DNA from: Streptomyces malaysiensis subsp. samsunensis
GTDB taxonomy: Bacteria; Actinomycetota; Actinomycetes; Streptomycetales; Streptomycetaceae
Direction of reading: 5' to 3'
NCBI RefSeq assembly: GCF_024519315.1
Contig: NZ_JANIIC010000044.1
Location: forward strand, 1 to 64,000
DNA: 64,000 bases
In this document: positions 34,164 through 43,537 of the stretch, piece by piece
Layout of the letters: every line of letters starts with the position of its first letter
How positions within the stretch are numbered: the first letter of the stretch is position 1
Program-made: the position numbers and the translations under genes
The notes under the pieces: generated by a model
Seen by the model: only the letters and a program-made list of their open reading frames with translations
What the model was told of the DNA's origin: nothing
Databases searched by the model: none

Positions 34164-36920
34164 GTGATACGAGATCAAGAAGAGACGGCGAAGCAGCAGG
34201 GTGCGCAGCCTCCGGAGGAGGAGGCCCGCACCCCGAAGGCGTTGCCGCACTCCACGGCACCGTCCGGTGGCCGCCACGAAGCGCCGGACGTAGGGGATGA
34301 CTGCGGGCCGGACGGACCGGAGGGCCATGTGGACCGGGTCTCCGGGGACGAGCCGCTGCTGCCCGCCCGCGTCCACCGCCCCTCCGATCTGCTGCGGATG
34401 CTGCTCGGGATCCTCGGCATGGCCGTCGTGCTGGCCATCGCGGCCTTCGCCCACGGCACCACGGCGGGTCTGGAGAAGGACATCGGGCACGGCGCCGACC
34501 AGGCGCCCCCGCTGCTGATCGACTTCGCGGGGCTCACGGCCGGGGTGGCCGTCCTCGTCCTGCCGGTGGCCTTCGCCTTCGAGCGGCTGATCAAACGGGA
34601 CGGGCTGCGGATCGCCGACGGCGTCCTGGCCGCGGTGCTGGCCCATGGGGTCTCCCTCGCCATGGACCTCTGGGTCGCCGACAGCGCCCCCGGCTCGATC
34701 CGCGAGGCGCTCACCCAGCCCGCGCCCGGCGGCACCTTCAGCGACCCCGTGCACGGCTATCTCGCCCCCGTCATCGCCTATATGACGGCCGTCGGCATGG
34801 CCCGGCGCCCGCGCTGGCGGGTGGCCATGTGGTGCGTGCTGCTGCTCGACGCCTTCGCGGTGCTCGTGGGCGGCTACACCACACCGTTCTCGATCATCCT
34901 TACGGTGCTGATCGGCTGGGCGGTGGCCTACGGCACGCTCTACGCCGTCGGCTCCCCCAATGTGCGCCCCACCGGCCAGCACCTGCTCGCCGGGCTGCGC
35001 CGCGTCGGCTTCAACCCGGTCAGCGCCATGCGCGCCGAGGAGCCCGAGGACGAGCACGGCGGCCACAGCGACCGGGGCCGCCGCTATCTGGTCACCCTGG
35101 AGGACGGCCCGCCCCTGGACGTCACCGTGGTCGACCGGGAGCAGCAGGCCCGGGGCTTCTTCTACGGCGTCTGGCAGCGGCTGACCCTGCGGACGATCAC
35201 CCCGCCCCGCAGCTTCCAGTCGCTGCGCCAGGCCCTGGAGCAGGAGGCGCTGCTCGCCTACGCGGCCATCGCGGCCGGGGCCAACGCGCCCAAGCTGATC
35301 GCCACCTCCGAGCTGGGCCCGGACGCCGTGATGCTGGTCTACGAGCATGTGGGCGGCCGCCCGCTGCACGCCCTGCCCGACGAGGCGATCACCGACGAGC
35401 TGCTGGCCGGGGCCTGGAACCAGGTGCAGGCGCTCCAGTCGCGGCGCATCGCCCACCGGCGGCTGGACAGCGACGCCCTGCTGGTCGACCGCAACGGCAC
35501 GGTCGTGCTGACCGATCTGCGCGGCGGCGAGATCGCGGCCGGTGACGTGGTACTGCGGATGGACGTGGCACAGCTGCTCACCACCCTGGGGCTGCGCGTG
35601 GGCGCCGAGCGCTCCGTGGCCGCCGCGGTGGAGGTCCTCGGCCCGGACGCGGTCGCCGGCAGCCTTCCGCTGCTCCAGCCCCTGGCGCTCGGCCGGGGCA
35701 CCCGCGCGACCCTGCGCCAGCTCGCGCGCGAGCGCGCCCAGCGCCAGCGGGAGGCCGTCCTGGAGGCGTCACACGCCGCCAAGAAGGCCAAGGAGGCCGA
35801 GGCGAAGGAGGCCCTGGAGGCCGGGGCCGCGGAGACGGCCGCGAGCGACCGTAAGACCACCAAGGCCGAGAAGCAGGCGGAGAAGCGCGCCATCGAGGAG
35901 GCCCTGGAGGACGCCCGCGAGGAGGATCTGCTCTCCCAGATCCGGCAGCAGGTGCTGCTGGTGAGGCCGCAGGCGCCGATACAGCCCGAGCGGCTGGAGC
36001 GCATCAAGCCACGCACTCTGGTCAGTTTCTGCGCGGGCGCCTTCGCCGCGTACTTCCTGCTGTCCCAGTTCACCCATCTCAAGCTGGGCGCCCTGGTCGG
36101 CGAGGCCAACTGGATCTGGGTCATCTTCGCGCTCGTCTTCTCCGCGCTCACCTATCTGGCGGCGGCGCTGAGCCTGCTCGGCTTCGTCCCGGAGAAGGTG
36201 CCCCTGGGACGGGCGGTGCTGGCGCAGGTCGCCGCCTCGTTCGTGAAGCTGGTGGCCCCCGCGGCGGTCGGCGGCGTGGCCCTCAACGCCCGCTTCCTCC
36301 AGCGCGCGGGGGTGCGGCCGGGGCTCGCGGTGGCCAGCGTGGGCGCCTCCCAGCTGTTCGGGCTCGCCAGCCATATCGTGCTCCTGCTGACCTTCGGCTA
36401 CATCACCGGCACCGAGCGCACCCCGGCGCTCTCGCCGTCCCGGACCGTGATCGCCGGACTGCTGACGGCCGCCGTCCTGGTGCTGGTGGTGACGGCCATC
36501 CCCGTCCTGCGGAAGTTCGTGTCCACCCGGGTGCGGTCGCTGTTCGCGGGCGTCGTCCCGCGCATGCTGGATGTGCTCCAGCGCCCCAAGAAGCTGCTCA
36601 CCGGCATCGGCGGCGCCCTGCTGCTGACGGCCGCCAACGTGATGTGCCTGGACTCCGCGATCCGGGCGTTCGGCGGTGAGCTGAGCTACGCGAGCATCGC
36701 CGTCGTCTTCCTCGCGGGCAACGCCCTGGGGTCCGCGGCGCCCACCCCCGGCGGTGTGGGCGCGGTCGAGGCCGCCCTGATCGCGGGTCTGACCTTCGCC
36801 GGGCTGCCGTACGAGACCGCGGCGCCCGCGGTGCTGCTCTTCCGGCTGATGGTCTTCTGGCTGCCGGTGCTGCCCGGCTGGGTGGCCTTCACCCACCTCA
36901 CCCGCAAAGCGGCGTTGTAG
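34164..36920 (+). CDS. Pseudokinase-like domain fused to LPG synthase-type membrane domain
   Basis: A 918-residue membrane protein in three blocks. Residues 75-240 hold about five hydrophobic helices. Residues 300-500 resemble a RIO/aminoglycoside-kinase fold (MLVYEHVGGRPLHALPDEAI, then HRRLDSD and LTDLRGG at the places of the catalytic and metal loops), but the usual Asp residues are poorly kept, so it may be a pseudokinase. Residues 530-610 are a charged coiled coil rich in Ala/Glu/Lys. Residues 619-915 form the UPF0104/LPG_synthase_TM domain of MprF-like flippases. The C-terminal synthase domain of MprF is absent, so lipid lysylation is unlikely; a lipid transport or envelope role is inferred. 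The start GTG 34164 has no strong binding site. Confidence 0.8.
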   Translation: MIRDQEETAKQQGAQPPEEEARTPKALPHSTAPSGGRHEAPDVGDDCGPDGPEGHVDRVSGDEPLLPARVHRPSDLLRMLLGILGMAVVLAIAAFAHGTTAGLEKDIGHGADQAPPLLIDFAGLTAGVAVLVLPVAFAFERLIKRDGLRIADGVLAAVLAHGVSLAMDLWVADSAPGSIREALTQPAPGGTFSDPVHGYLAPVIAYMTAVGMARRPRWRVAMWCVLLLDAFAVLVGGYTTPFSIILTVLIGWAVAYGTLYAVGSPNVRPTGQHLLAGLRRVGFNPVSAMRAEEPEDEHGGHSDRGRRYLVTLEDGPPLDVTVVDREQQARGFFYGVWQRLTLRTITPPRSFQSLRQALEQEALLAYAAIAAGANAPKLIATSELGPDAVMLVYEHVGGRPLHALPDEAITDELLAGAWNQVQALQSRRIAHRRLDSDALLVDRNGTVVLTDLRGGEIAAGDVVLRMDVAQLLTTLGLRVGAERSVAAAVEVLGPDAVAGSLPLLQPLALGRGTRATLRQLARERAQRQREAVLEASHAAKKAKEAEAKEALEAGAAETAASDRKTTKAEKQAEKRAIEEALEDAREEDLLSQIRQQVLLVRPQAPIQPERLERIKPRTLVSFCAGAFAAYFLLSQFTHLKLGALVGEANWIWVIFALVFSALTYLAAALSLLGFVPEKVPLGRAVLAQVAASFVKLVAPAAVGGVALNARFLQRAGVRPGLAVASVGASQLFGLASHIVLLLTFGYITGTERTPALSPSRTVIAGLLTAAVLVLVVTAIPVLRKFVSTRVRSLFAGVVPRMLDVLQRPKKLLTGIGGALLLTAANVMCLDSAIRAFGGELSYASIAVVFLAGNALGSAAPTPGGVGAVEAALIAGLTFAGLPYETAAPAVLLFRLMVFWLPVLPGWVAFTHLTRKAAL

Positions 36921-37127
36921 GGCCCGCCCGCGAAAAGCGCCATGGGGCTCCCGGTCAAAGGGGCATCGCCCTCGAAGAGGCGCCGCAAGGGCCGTGACGG
37001 CCCCGCTGGAGCCCTCCCGCGGACACCGGCTCCCGGGGCACCCCCTCACCCGTACGCCCCCGCTGTGCGCGCGCGGGGCGCCCGTGGCCCTCACGATGGC
37101 GGTACCCCCACCCACGGGAGAGTCGCC

Positions 37128-38636
37128 GTGTCCCGACCTCTGCGCATCGGCGCGCTGTCCGCCGCCCTGCTGCTGGCCGCCCTGGCCGCCGGATGCGGTG
37201 GCGACGGCGGACGGCCGGACACCTCGGCCCATCAGAAGCTGGACTGGTCCGCCTGCCCCGCCCCCTCCTCGAGCCAGGACGCGGGCGCCACCAAGGCCCC
37301 GGGCCGGGAGTGGGAGTGCGCGACGCTCCAGGCGCCGCTGGACTACCGCAAACCGCACGGCCGGACCATCGGCATCGCCATGATCCGCGCCAAGGCCACC
37401 GGGCCGGGCAAGCGCATCGGCTCGCTCATCTTCAACTTCGGCGGACCCGGCGGCTCCGGCGTGGCCACCCTCCCGGCCCTCGCCAACAGCTACAAGCAAC
37501 TGCGCACCCGCTACGACCTGGTCAGCTTCGACCCGCGCGGGGTCGGCCGCAGCAGCGGGGTGCGCTGCCTCGGGGACCGGCAGCTCGACGCCTACTACGC
37601 CGCCGACTCCTCCCCGGACGACAAAGCCGAGGTGAAGAGCCTGGTCCGCCGGGTCAAGACCTACGCCGCCGGATGCGAGAAGAACTCCGGCACGATCCTG
37701 CCGTACGTCGGCACCACCAACGCGGCCCGTGACATGGACCTCATGCGGCGCGTCCTCGGCGACCAGAAGATGCACTACTTCGGCGTCTCCTACGGCACCG
37801 AACTCGGCGGCGTCTACGCCCATCTGTATCCGAAGAACGTGGGCCGCGCCCTCTTCGACGGGGTCGTGGACCCCATGCAGACACCCGAGCAGGGCGCGCT
37901 CGGCCAGGCCAAGGGGTTCCAGCGCGCCCTCGACGACTATATGAAGGCATGCAGGGGCAGCGCCGTCTACAGCTGTCCCACCCAGAACCGGATCCGCTCG
38001 CTGCTGAAGCGGCTCGACGGCCATCCGGTGCGCGGCTACGGCGGCCGGAAGCTGACCGAGTCCCTGGCCGACGGCGGCATCGCGCAGTCCCTGTACTCCC
38101 GGGACTACTGGCAGTACCTCACCCAGGGGATCGCCGCCGCCCAGCAGGGCGACGGCAGAATCCTGCTGGCCCTGGGCGACGCGATGAACGGACGCGGCCC
38201 GGACGGCCGCTACAGCACCCTCCAGTCCGCCCTCGCCGCCATCACCTGCGCCGACTTCAAACAGCGCTATACGGTCGCGGACATCGAGCGGAAGCTGCCC
38301 ACCTTCCGTAAGGTCTCCCCCGTCTTCGGCGACATGATGGCGTGGGGCCTGACCCAGTGCACCGACTGGCCGGTCCGCGGCGCCTGGACCACACCCGACG
38401 TCAGCGCCAAGGGCTCGGCCCCGATCCTGATCGTCGGCAACATCGGTGACCCGGCCACCCCGTACGAGGGCGCGGGGCGGATGGCGAAGGAGCTGGGCCC
38501 CGGGGTCGGGGTGGAGCTCACCTACAAGGGCGAGGGCCATGGGGCGTACGACAGCGGCAACGCATGCGTCCGAAACACCGTCAACGCCTATCTGCTCCGG
38601 GGGAAGGTGCCGCCGAAGGGCAAGGTCTGCACCTAG
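37128..38636 (+). CDS. Tap/Slp-type lipoprotein alpha/beta hydrolase (peptidase) 1
   Basis: A 502-residue predicted lipoprotein. The signal peptide ends in lipobox LAAGC (Cys about 23). The fold is alpha/beta hydrolase of the tripeptidyl aminopeptidase (Tap) group: nucleophile Ser221 in GVSYGTE, and a C-terminal TAP-like domain with the Asp in NIGDPATPYE and the His in GEGHGAYDSG. It resembles SlpD and SlpE of Streptomyces lividans, mycelium-associated proteases that release tripeptides. The GTG at 37128 is chosen because GGGAG lies 7 nt upstream and the signal peptide begins there. The next gene is a close paralogue 111 bp downstream. Confidence 0.88.
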   Translation: MSRPLRIGALSAALLLAALAAGCGGDGGRPDTSAHQKLDWSACPAPSSSQDAGATKAPGREWECATLQAPLDYRKPHGRTIGIAMIRAKATGPGKRIGSLIFNFGGPGGSGVATLPALANSYKQLRTRYDLVSFDPRGVGRSSGVRCLGDRQLDAYYAADSSPDDKAEVKSLVRRVKTYAAGCEKNSGTILPYVGTTNAARDMDLMRRVLGDQKMHYFGVSYGTELGGVYAHLYPKNVGRALFDGVVDPMQTPEQGALGQAKGFQRALDDYMKACRGSAVYSCPTQNRIRSLLKRLDGHPVRGYGGRKLTESLADGGIAQSLYSRDYWQYLTQGIAAAQQGDGRILLALGDAMNGRGPDGRYSTLQSALAAITCADFKQRYTVADIERKLPTFRKVSPVFGDMMAWGLTQCTDWPVRGAWTTPDVSAKGSAPILIVGNIGDPATPYEGAGRMAKELGPGVGVELTYKGEGHGAYDSGNACVRNTVNAYLLRGKVPPKGKVCT

Positions 38637-38747
38637 GTCCGGGCCCGTGCCCGGCCCCGCCGCGCCCCGGCCGGCCGCACGAATCGTGACGGCTTTGAGA
38701 AGGATCACAGGCGATTCTGTCCCCGCCTCCTCATAGGATCTCCGGAT

Positions 38748-40352
38748 ATGCCGAGTTCCACACGCACCATACGGACCAGGGCGCTGGTCTCCGTGACCGC
38801 CATGGTCACCCTCATCACCGTCGCGGGCTGCAACGACGACGGGGGAAACGAACAGGGCAAGGCGTCGTCCGGGCCCACGGCGTCGGCCCCGGCCGCGCCC
38901 TCCGGCTCCGGCCTGCCGACCTCGCTCACCGGGCAGAAGCTGGACTGGTCGTCCTGCTCCGCCCCGACCGCGATCCAGGGCACCGGTGAGAAACCCGGAA
39001 GCCAGTGGGAGTGCGCCACTCTCGAGGCCCCGCTGGACTACTCGAAGCCCAAGGGCGAGACGATCGATCTGGCCATGATCCGCGCCAAGGCCGACGGGCC
39101 GGGCAAGCGCATCGGCTCGCTCATCTTCAACTTCGGCGGACCCGGCGGCTCCGGTGTCTCCTCGCTGCCCGGTTTCGCCGACGCCTATGACACCTTGCGC
39201 TCCCGCTATGACCTGGTGAGCTTCGACCCGCGCGGGGTCGGGGAGAGCGCCGGGGTGACCTGCCAGAGCGACAAGGAGATCGACGCCTCGGACTCCATCG
39301 ACGGCACTCCGGACGACGACGCCGAGGTCAAGGCCGCGATGGCGGACGCCCGGGAGTTCATCAAGGGCTGCGAGAAGCGTTCGGGCAAGGTGCTCGCCCA
39401 TGTGGACACCGTGAGCGCCGCGCGTGACATGGACCTCATGCGGCAGGTGCTCGGCGACGACAAGCTGTCGTACTTCGGCATCTCCTACGGCACCGAACTC
39501 GGCGGCGTCTACGCCCATCTGTATCCGAAGAACGTGGGCCGCGCGGTCCTGGACGCCGTGGTCGACCCCACCGAGGACCCCGAGCGGGGCTCCTACGGCC
39601 AGGCGAAGGGGTTCCAGCTGGCGCTCGACAACTATCTGAAGGACTGCGCCAAGAAGGGTTCCGCCTGTCCGACCGGTGACGACCCGGCGGCGGGCACCGA
39701 CCGGATCGTCGCCCTCCTGAAGAAGCTCGACAAGAAGCCGCTGTCCACCGAGAGCGGCCGGAAACTCACCCAGGACGCGGCGCTGGGCGGTATCGCCGCA
39801 GCGCTCTACGACAAGGAGAGCTGGAAGTACCTGACGCTCGGGCTCCAGGAGGCCATGCAGCTCGAGGAGGGCAATATGTTGCTCGCGATGGCCGATTCGA
39901 TGTCCGGCCGCGACGAGGACGGCCACTACAGCAACATCAACGCCGCCAATGCCGCCATCAACTGCGTGGACGACAGGCAGCGTTACACCGTGACCGATGT
40001 GAAGGCCCAGCTGCCGCGGTTCCGCAAAGCGTCACCGGTCTTCGGCGAGTATCTGGCCTGGGGCATGCTCGGCTGCACCGGCTGGCCGGTGGACGGCACC
40101 ACGGACACCCCGGATGTCAGCGCCGAGGGCTCGGCGCCGATCCTCGTGGTCGGCAACACCGGCGACCCGGCCACGCCGTACGAGGGGGCCCGGAAGATGG
40201 TCCAGGAGCTGGGCAAGGGCGTGGGCGTCGAGGTCACCTACAAGGGGCAGGGCCATGGCGCGTACAACAGCGGCAACGCCTGCATGACCAAGGCCGTGAA
40301 CGCCTATCTGCTGGACGGAAAGGTGCCCGCGAGCGGTACGACCTGCGGGTGA
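38748..40352 (+). CDS. Tap/Slp-type lipoprotein alpha/beta hydrolase (peptidase) 2
   Basis: A 534-residue paralogue of the preceding gene. Signal peptide with lipobox ITVAGC, a Ser/Pro/Ala spacer, then the hydrolase domain with nucleophile Ser246 in GISYGTE and C-terminal NTGDPATPYE and GQGHGAYNSG for the Asp and His. It should act on the outer face of the membrane as an aminopeptidase releasing tripeptides (family knowledge). Blocks of 59 and 64 bp are identical to the upstream copy, pointing to duplication followed by gene conversion. A strong terminator follows 32 bp downstream, after three copies of a CCCTTACGG word. Confidence 0.88.
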   Translation: MPSSTRTIRTRALVSVTAMVTLITVAGCNDDGGNEQGKASSGPTASAPAAPSGSGLPTSLTGQKLDWSSCSAPTAIQGTGEKPGSQWECATLEAPLDYSKPKGETIDLAMIRAKADGPGKRIGSLIFNFGGPGGSGVSSLPGFADAYDTLRSRYDLVSFDPRGVGESAGVTCQSDKEIDASDSIDGTPDDDAEVKAAMADAREFIKGCEKRSGKVLAHVDTVSAARDMDLMRQVLGDDKLSYFGISYGTELGGVYAHLYPKNVGRAVLDAVVDPTEDPERGSYGQAKGFQLALDNYLKDCAKKGSACPTGDDPAAGTDRIVALLKKLDKKPLSTESGRKLTQDAALGGIAAALYDKESWKYLTLGLQEAMQLEEGNMLLAMADSMSGRDEDGHYSNINAANAAINCVDDRQRYTVTDVKAQLPRFRKASPVFGEYLAWGMLGCTGWPVDGTTDTPDVSAEGSAPILVVGNTGDPATPYEGARKMVQELGKGVGVEVTYKGQGHGAYNSGNACMTKAVNAYLLDGKVPASGTTCG

Positions 40353-40384
40353 AGCCCTTACGGCCCTTACGGCCCTTACGGCAG

Positions 40385-40434
40385 GCACAAGGGGGCCGGA
40401 TCGCCGTCGGCGCGGCGATCCGGCCCCCTTGTGC
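40385..40434. terminator. Strong bidirectional terminator between peptidase 2 and moeZ
   Basis: A perfect 22-bp stem (40385-40406 with 40413-40434) closes a 6-nt loop between convergent genes. Upstream of it, CCCTTACGG is repeated three times at about 40364-40381. Confidence 0.88.
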
Positions 40435-40450
40435 GCGATGCGTCAGGAGA

Positions 40451-41629
40451 TCAGTAGACCGGCTTGTCGGGCTCGATCTGGTTGACCCAGCCGAGCACGC
40501 CACCGCCCACATGGACGGCGTCGGCGAAGCCCGCGGACTTCAGGACGGCCAGGACTTCCGCCGACCGGACACCCGTCTTGCAATGCAAGACGATCTTCTT
40601 GTCCTGCGGAAGGTCCTGGAGGGCGCCGCCCATCAGGAACTCGTTCTTCGGGATCAGCCGGGCGCCGGGGATCGAGACGATCTCGTACTCGTTCGGCTCG
40701 CGGACATCGATGATGTCGATGTTCTCGCCGTCGTCGATCCACTCCTTGAGCTGCTTGGGAGTGATCGTCGAACCGGCCGCCGCCTCCTGGGCCTCCTCCG
40801 ACACCACACCGCAGAACGCCTCGTAGTCGATCAGCTCGGTGACGGTCGGGTTCGGACCGCAGACCGCGCAGTTCGGGTCCTTGCGGACCTTGACCTGGCG
40901 GTAGGTCATCTCCAGGGCGTCGTAGATCATCAGACGGCCGACCAGCGGGTCCCCGGTGCCGGTGAGCACCTTGATGGCCTCGGTGACCTGGATGGAGCCG
41001 ATGGAGGCGCACAGCACGCCCAGCACGCCACCCTCGGCGCAGGACGGGACCATGCCGGGCGGCGGGGGCTCCGGGTACAGGCAGCGGTAGCAGGGGCCGT
41101 GCTCGGACCAGAAGACCGACGCCTGGCCGTCGAAGCGGTAGATCGAACCCCAGACGTACGGCTTGTTCAGCAGCACGCACGCGTCGTTGACCAGATAGCG
41201 GGTGGCGAAGTTGTCGGTGCCGTCGACGATCAGGTCGTACTGGGAGAAGATCTCCATCACGTTGTCCGCCTCGAGGCGGCCCTCGTGCAGCACGACATTG
41301 ACGTACGGGTTGATGCCGAGCACCGAATCCCGCGCGGACTCCGCCTTGGGACGGCCGATGTCCGCCTGGCTGTGGATGATCTGGCGCTGCAAGTTGGACT
41401 CGTCGACCTCGTCGAACTCCACGATGCCGAGAGTGCCCACGCCGGCCGCGGCGAGGTACATCAGGGCCGGGGAGCCGAGGCCGCCCGCGCCCACACAGAG
41501 CACCTTGGCGTTCTTCAGCCGCTTCTGCCCGTCCATCCCGACATCGGGGATGATCAGATGGCGCGAGTACCTTCGGACCTCGTCGACGGTGAGCTCGGGA
41601 GCCGGCTCGACCAGGGGTGGCAGCGACAC
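40451..41629 (-). CDS. moeZ: Adenylyltransferase/sulfurtransferase MoeZ
   Basis: A 392-residue MoeZ: an E1-like MoeB domain fused to a rhodanese domain. The nucleotide loop GAGGLGSP is at 48-55; zinc cysteines are in CYRC and CAVC; rhodanese Cys350 is in HCKTGVRS. It adenylates and thiocarboxylates small sulfur-carrier proteins (MoaD, ThiS, CysO and others), feeding molybdopterin and other sulfur pathways. The GTG at 41629 is chosen because GGAG is 5 nt upstream and the family starts there; upstream in-frame codons are unlike MoeZ. It is last in the minus-strand run that includes the exopolysaccharide-like genes, 85 bp after the spherulin gene. Confidence 0.94.
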   Translation of the reverse strand: MSLPPLVEPAPELTVDEVRRYSRHLIIPDVGMDGQKRLKNAKVLCVGAGGLGSPALMYLAAAGVGTLGIVEFDEVDESNLQRQIIHSQADIGRPKAESARDSVLGINPYVNVVLHEGRLEADNVMEIFSQYDLIVDGTDNFATRYLVNDACVLLNKPYVWGSIYRFDGQASVFWSEHGPCYRCLYPEPPPPGMVPSCAEGGVLGVLCASIGSIQVTEAIKVLTGTGDPLVGRLMIYDALEMTYRQVKVRKDPNCAVCGPNPTVTELIDYEAFCGVVSEEAQEAAAGSTITPKQLKEWIDDGENIDIIDVREPNEYEIVSIPGARLIPKNEFLMGGALQDLPQDKKIVLHCKTGVRSAEVLAVLKSAGFADAVHVGGGVLGWVNQIEPDKPVY

Positions 41630-41714
41630 AGGGACTCCGTAAGGGGAGGGAGCAGACGGTTCACCCCCGCGTGAGCGGGGAGGTTTTCTTCTCGTAACAC
41701 TGCCACGCCCCATC

Positions 41715-42482
41715 TCATTCCATGACACGTGGTCCGAGTCGCGAGACGATTTCGTCCCAGTAGCCGGGCAGGCCCTTCCAGGGGGCATCGGCGCAGGTCC
41801 GGCCCTCCGGATGGGCCGTACGGTCGGTGAAGTAGACCGTGCCCGCGCCCTGCCAGCGTGCGATCCTCAGCGCCTCCTCCAGATGGCGGCGGGGGACGCC
41901 ATGCACCTGGTGGCAGAACCGTTCGGGCGGATACCCCGCCGTCCACTCGGCCACCTGGGACCAACGGTAGTCGGCCCAGGCGCCCCGGAACGTCACCAGC
42001 TGATCGGCGAGCTCCATATAGCCCTCATGCGGGTGGATGCCCTGGCCGAGCACCAGATGGGCCCCGTCCAGCAGCGCCCGCAGCGTGGCCACCGTACGGC
42101 GGACCTCCGGCAGACCGGGGCGGTCCACCGGGCAGCGCTCCAGACAGAAGCCGTCCACCTGGTACCACTCCAGGAAGTGGCTCGCGTCACTGATCACCTC
42201 GCCGAAGGGGCGGGTGCCGCAGCGCAGGTCGAGATGGCCCAGCACCCGTACGCCCGTGGCGCGCAGCTTCGCGGCCGCCGTAAGGCAGTGCGGATCCCTG
42301 CGCGAGCCGGGGCCACGCGCGACAGTGAGGACCGCCCAGTGCAGGGGCGCGCCGGGGCGGCTCAGCTCGGCCCACTCGGTGGGCGCGACCAGGGGGTGGG
42401 CATAGCCGGGCACCCCGAAGCCCAGCCGGGCGGCGGTGGCCGGGACCTCGTGTGAGCGGTCCGCCGGGATCAGATGCGACAT
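41715..42482 (-). CDS. Spherulation-specific family 4 (GH135-like) protein
   Basis: A 255-residue protein of the Spherulin4 family. The TIM-barrel-like pattern includes LGFGVPGYAHPLVAP at the start, VLGHLDLRCGTRP, and WYQVDGFCLERCPVD near residue 110, where family members keep acidic active-site residues. The fungal relative Sph3 (GH135) cleaves galactosaminogalactan, an exopolysaccharide. No signal peptide is visible, so secretion is not shown. Its ATG overlaps the stop of the epimerase gene by 13 bp, tying it to the glycosyltransferase-epimerase operon. Confidence 0.82.
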   Translation of the reverse strand: MSHLIPADRSHEVPATAARLGFGVPGYAHPLVAPTEWAELSRPGAPLHWAVLTVARGPGSRRDPHCLTAAAKLRATGVRVLGHLDLRCGTRPFGEVISDASHFLEWYQVDGFCLERCPVDRPGLPEVRRTVATLRALLDGAHLVLGQGIHPHEGYMELADQLVTFRGAWADYRWSQVAEWTAGYPPERFCHQVHGVPRRHLEEALRIARWQGAGTVYFTDRTAHPEGRTCADAPWKGLPGYWDEIVSRLGPRVME

Positions 42483-43537
42483 GCCGCCTCCATCCAGATG
42501 TCGGCGAGCGACTCCTCCAGCGGAATCCTGGAGCGCCAGCCGAGCCGGTCGCGGGCGGTGCGCACATCGGCCTGCTGCCAGCTGCCGCAGCCGTCCGGAT
42601 ACGGGTAGGTGGTCGCGCTGCCCGCGCCTCCCGGGCCGCCGCCGTGCTCGCCGGCCGCCTGGGGGTGGGCGGGCGCATGGCCGTGGGCGGTGGCGTGGCC
42701 GTGGGCCGCGCCATGGGGGTGGGCGGGCGCCGGGACATGCACGCCGGCGGCCGCGACGTGATGCGGTCCCCCGCGCCCCGGCGGGCCGTCGATCTCGTGC
42801 AGGGCGCCGCCGAAGCCCGCGACCCTGGCGAGCACGGAGGCCGCCTCGCGCAGTCGTACGGCGCGGCCGCTGCCGATGTTGACCACGCCCTGCGCGGCCG
42901 ACAGCGAGGCCGCGTGGACCGCCCGTGCCACGTCCCGTACGTCCACGAAGTCGCGCTGCACCCCGAGGCCGCTCAGCTTGAGCTCGCTCTCCCCGGACTG
43001 CATCGCGCGCCGCATCGCCTCCGCGAGCCGCCCCAGCGGCGAACCGGCCGGAGTGCCGGGCCCCACGGGCGAGAAGACCCGCAGCACCACCGCGTCCAGC
43101 CCGGAGCCCAGCACCAGCTCGGTCGCGGCGAGCTTGCTCACGCCGTACGGGCCGCCGGGGCGCGGCACGGCGTCCTCGGCGGTCGACGAGCCGGGCTGCG
43201 AGGGCCCGTACTCGGAGGAGCAGCCGATCTGGACGAGGCGGGCGCCGCAGCCGCTGCGGCGCAGCGACTCGCAGACGGTCGCCACGGCGACGGTGTTGTG
43301 CCGGGTGAGCTCGCGCGCCCCGCCACGGGTCGCCCCGGCGCAGTTGATCACGACGCCGGGGTGGACCGCGTTGAGGAAGCGGGTCAGCGCGCCGGGGCTG
43401 CCGTTGGAGAGGTCGAACCGTACATCCGCGTCGTCGCCGCGGCCGAGCGCGGTGAGCTGGACGGCGGGGTCGGCGAGCAGGTGTTCGGCGACATAGCGGC
43501 CGAGAAATCCGCCGGATCCGAGCAACAGGACTCTCAT
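42470..43537 (-). CDS. NAD-dependent sugar epimerase-type SDR with His-rich insert
   Basis: A 355-residue extended SDR. The Rossmann motif GSGGFLGR is at residues 7-14; the catalytic Ser/Tyr-Lys triad is visible in GCSSEYG and PYGVSKLAA. The set fits UDP-sugar 4-epimerases and similar enzymes. A His/Ala/Pro/Gly insert at about 268-296 (HPHGAAHGHATAHGHAPAHP) is not part of the fold and could bind metal. The ATG at 43537 has GGGGAGG 8 nt upstream. Together with a PelF-like glycosyltransferase and a GH135-like protein it could supply a UDP-hexosamine for a polymer (inference). Confidence 0.87.
   Translation of the reverse strand: MRVLLLGSGGFLGRYVAEHLLADPAVQLTALGRGDDADVRFDLSNGSPGALTRFLNAVHPGVVINCAGATRGGARELTRHNTVAVATVCESLRRSGCGARLVQIGCSSEYGPSQPGSSTAEDAVPRPGGPYGVSKLAATELVLGSGLDAVVLRVFSPVGPGTPAGSPLGRLAEAMRRAMQSGESELKLSGLGVQRDFVDVRDVARAVHAASLSAAQGVVNIGSGRAVRLREAASVLARVAGFGGALHEIDGPPGRGGPHHVAAAGVHVPAPAHPHGAAHGHATAHGHAPAHPQAAGEHGGGPGGAGSATTYPYPDGCGSWQQADVRTARDRLGWRSRIPLEESLADIWMEAACRI

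Noticed and set aside
34164..36920. Full MprF lysyl-phosphatidylglycerol synthase
   Set aside because: Only the membrane flippase-type domain is present; the C-terminal aminoacyl transferase domain of MprF is absent.
37128..38636. Start at 36942 for the first Slp-type peptidase
   Set aside because: It would add 62 Arg/Gly/Pro residues before a clear lipoprotein signal peptide, and has no binding site; GTG 37128 has both.
35769..39926. 1385-codon open frame on the minus strand
   Set aside because: It is the antisense shadow of the LPG-synthase-like and Slp genes; it has antisense-typical Arg/Gly/Val/Leu composition, no domain and no binding site. High-GC coding DNA opens such frames.
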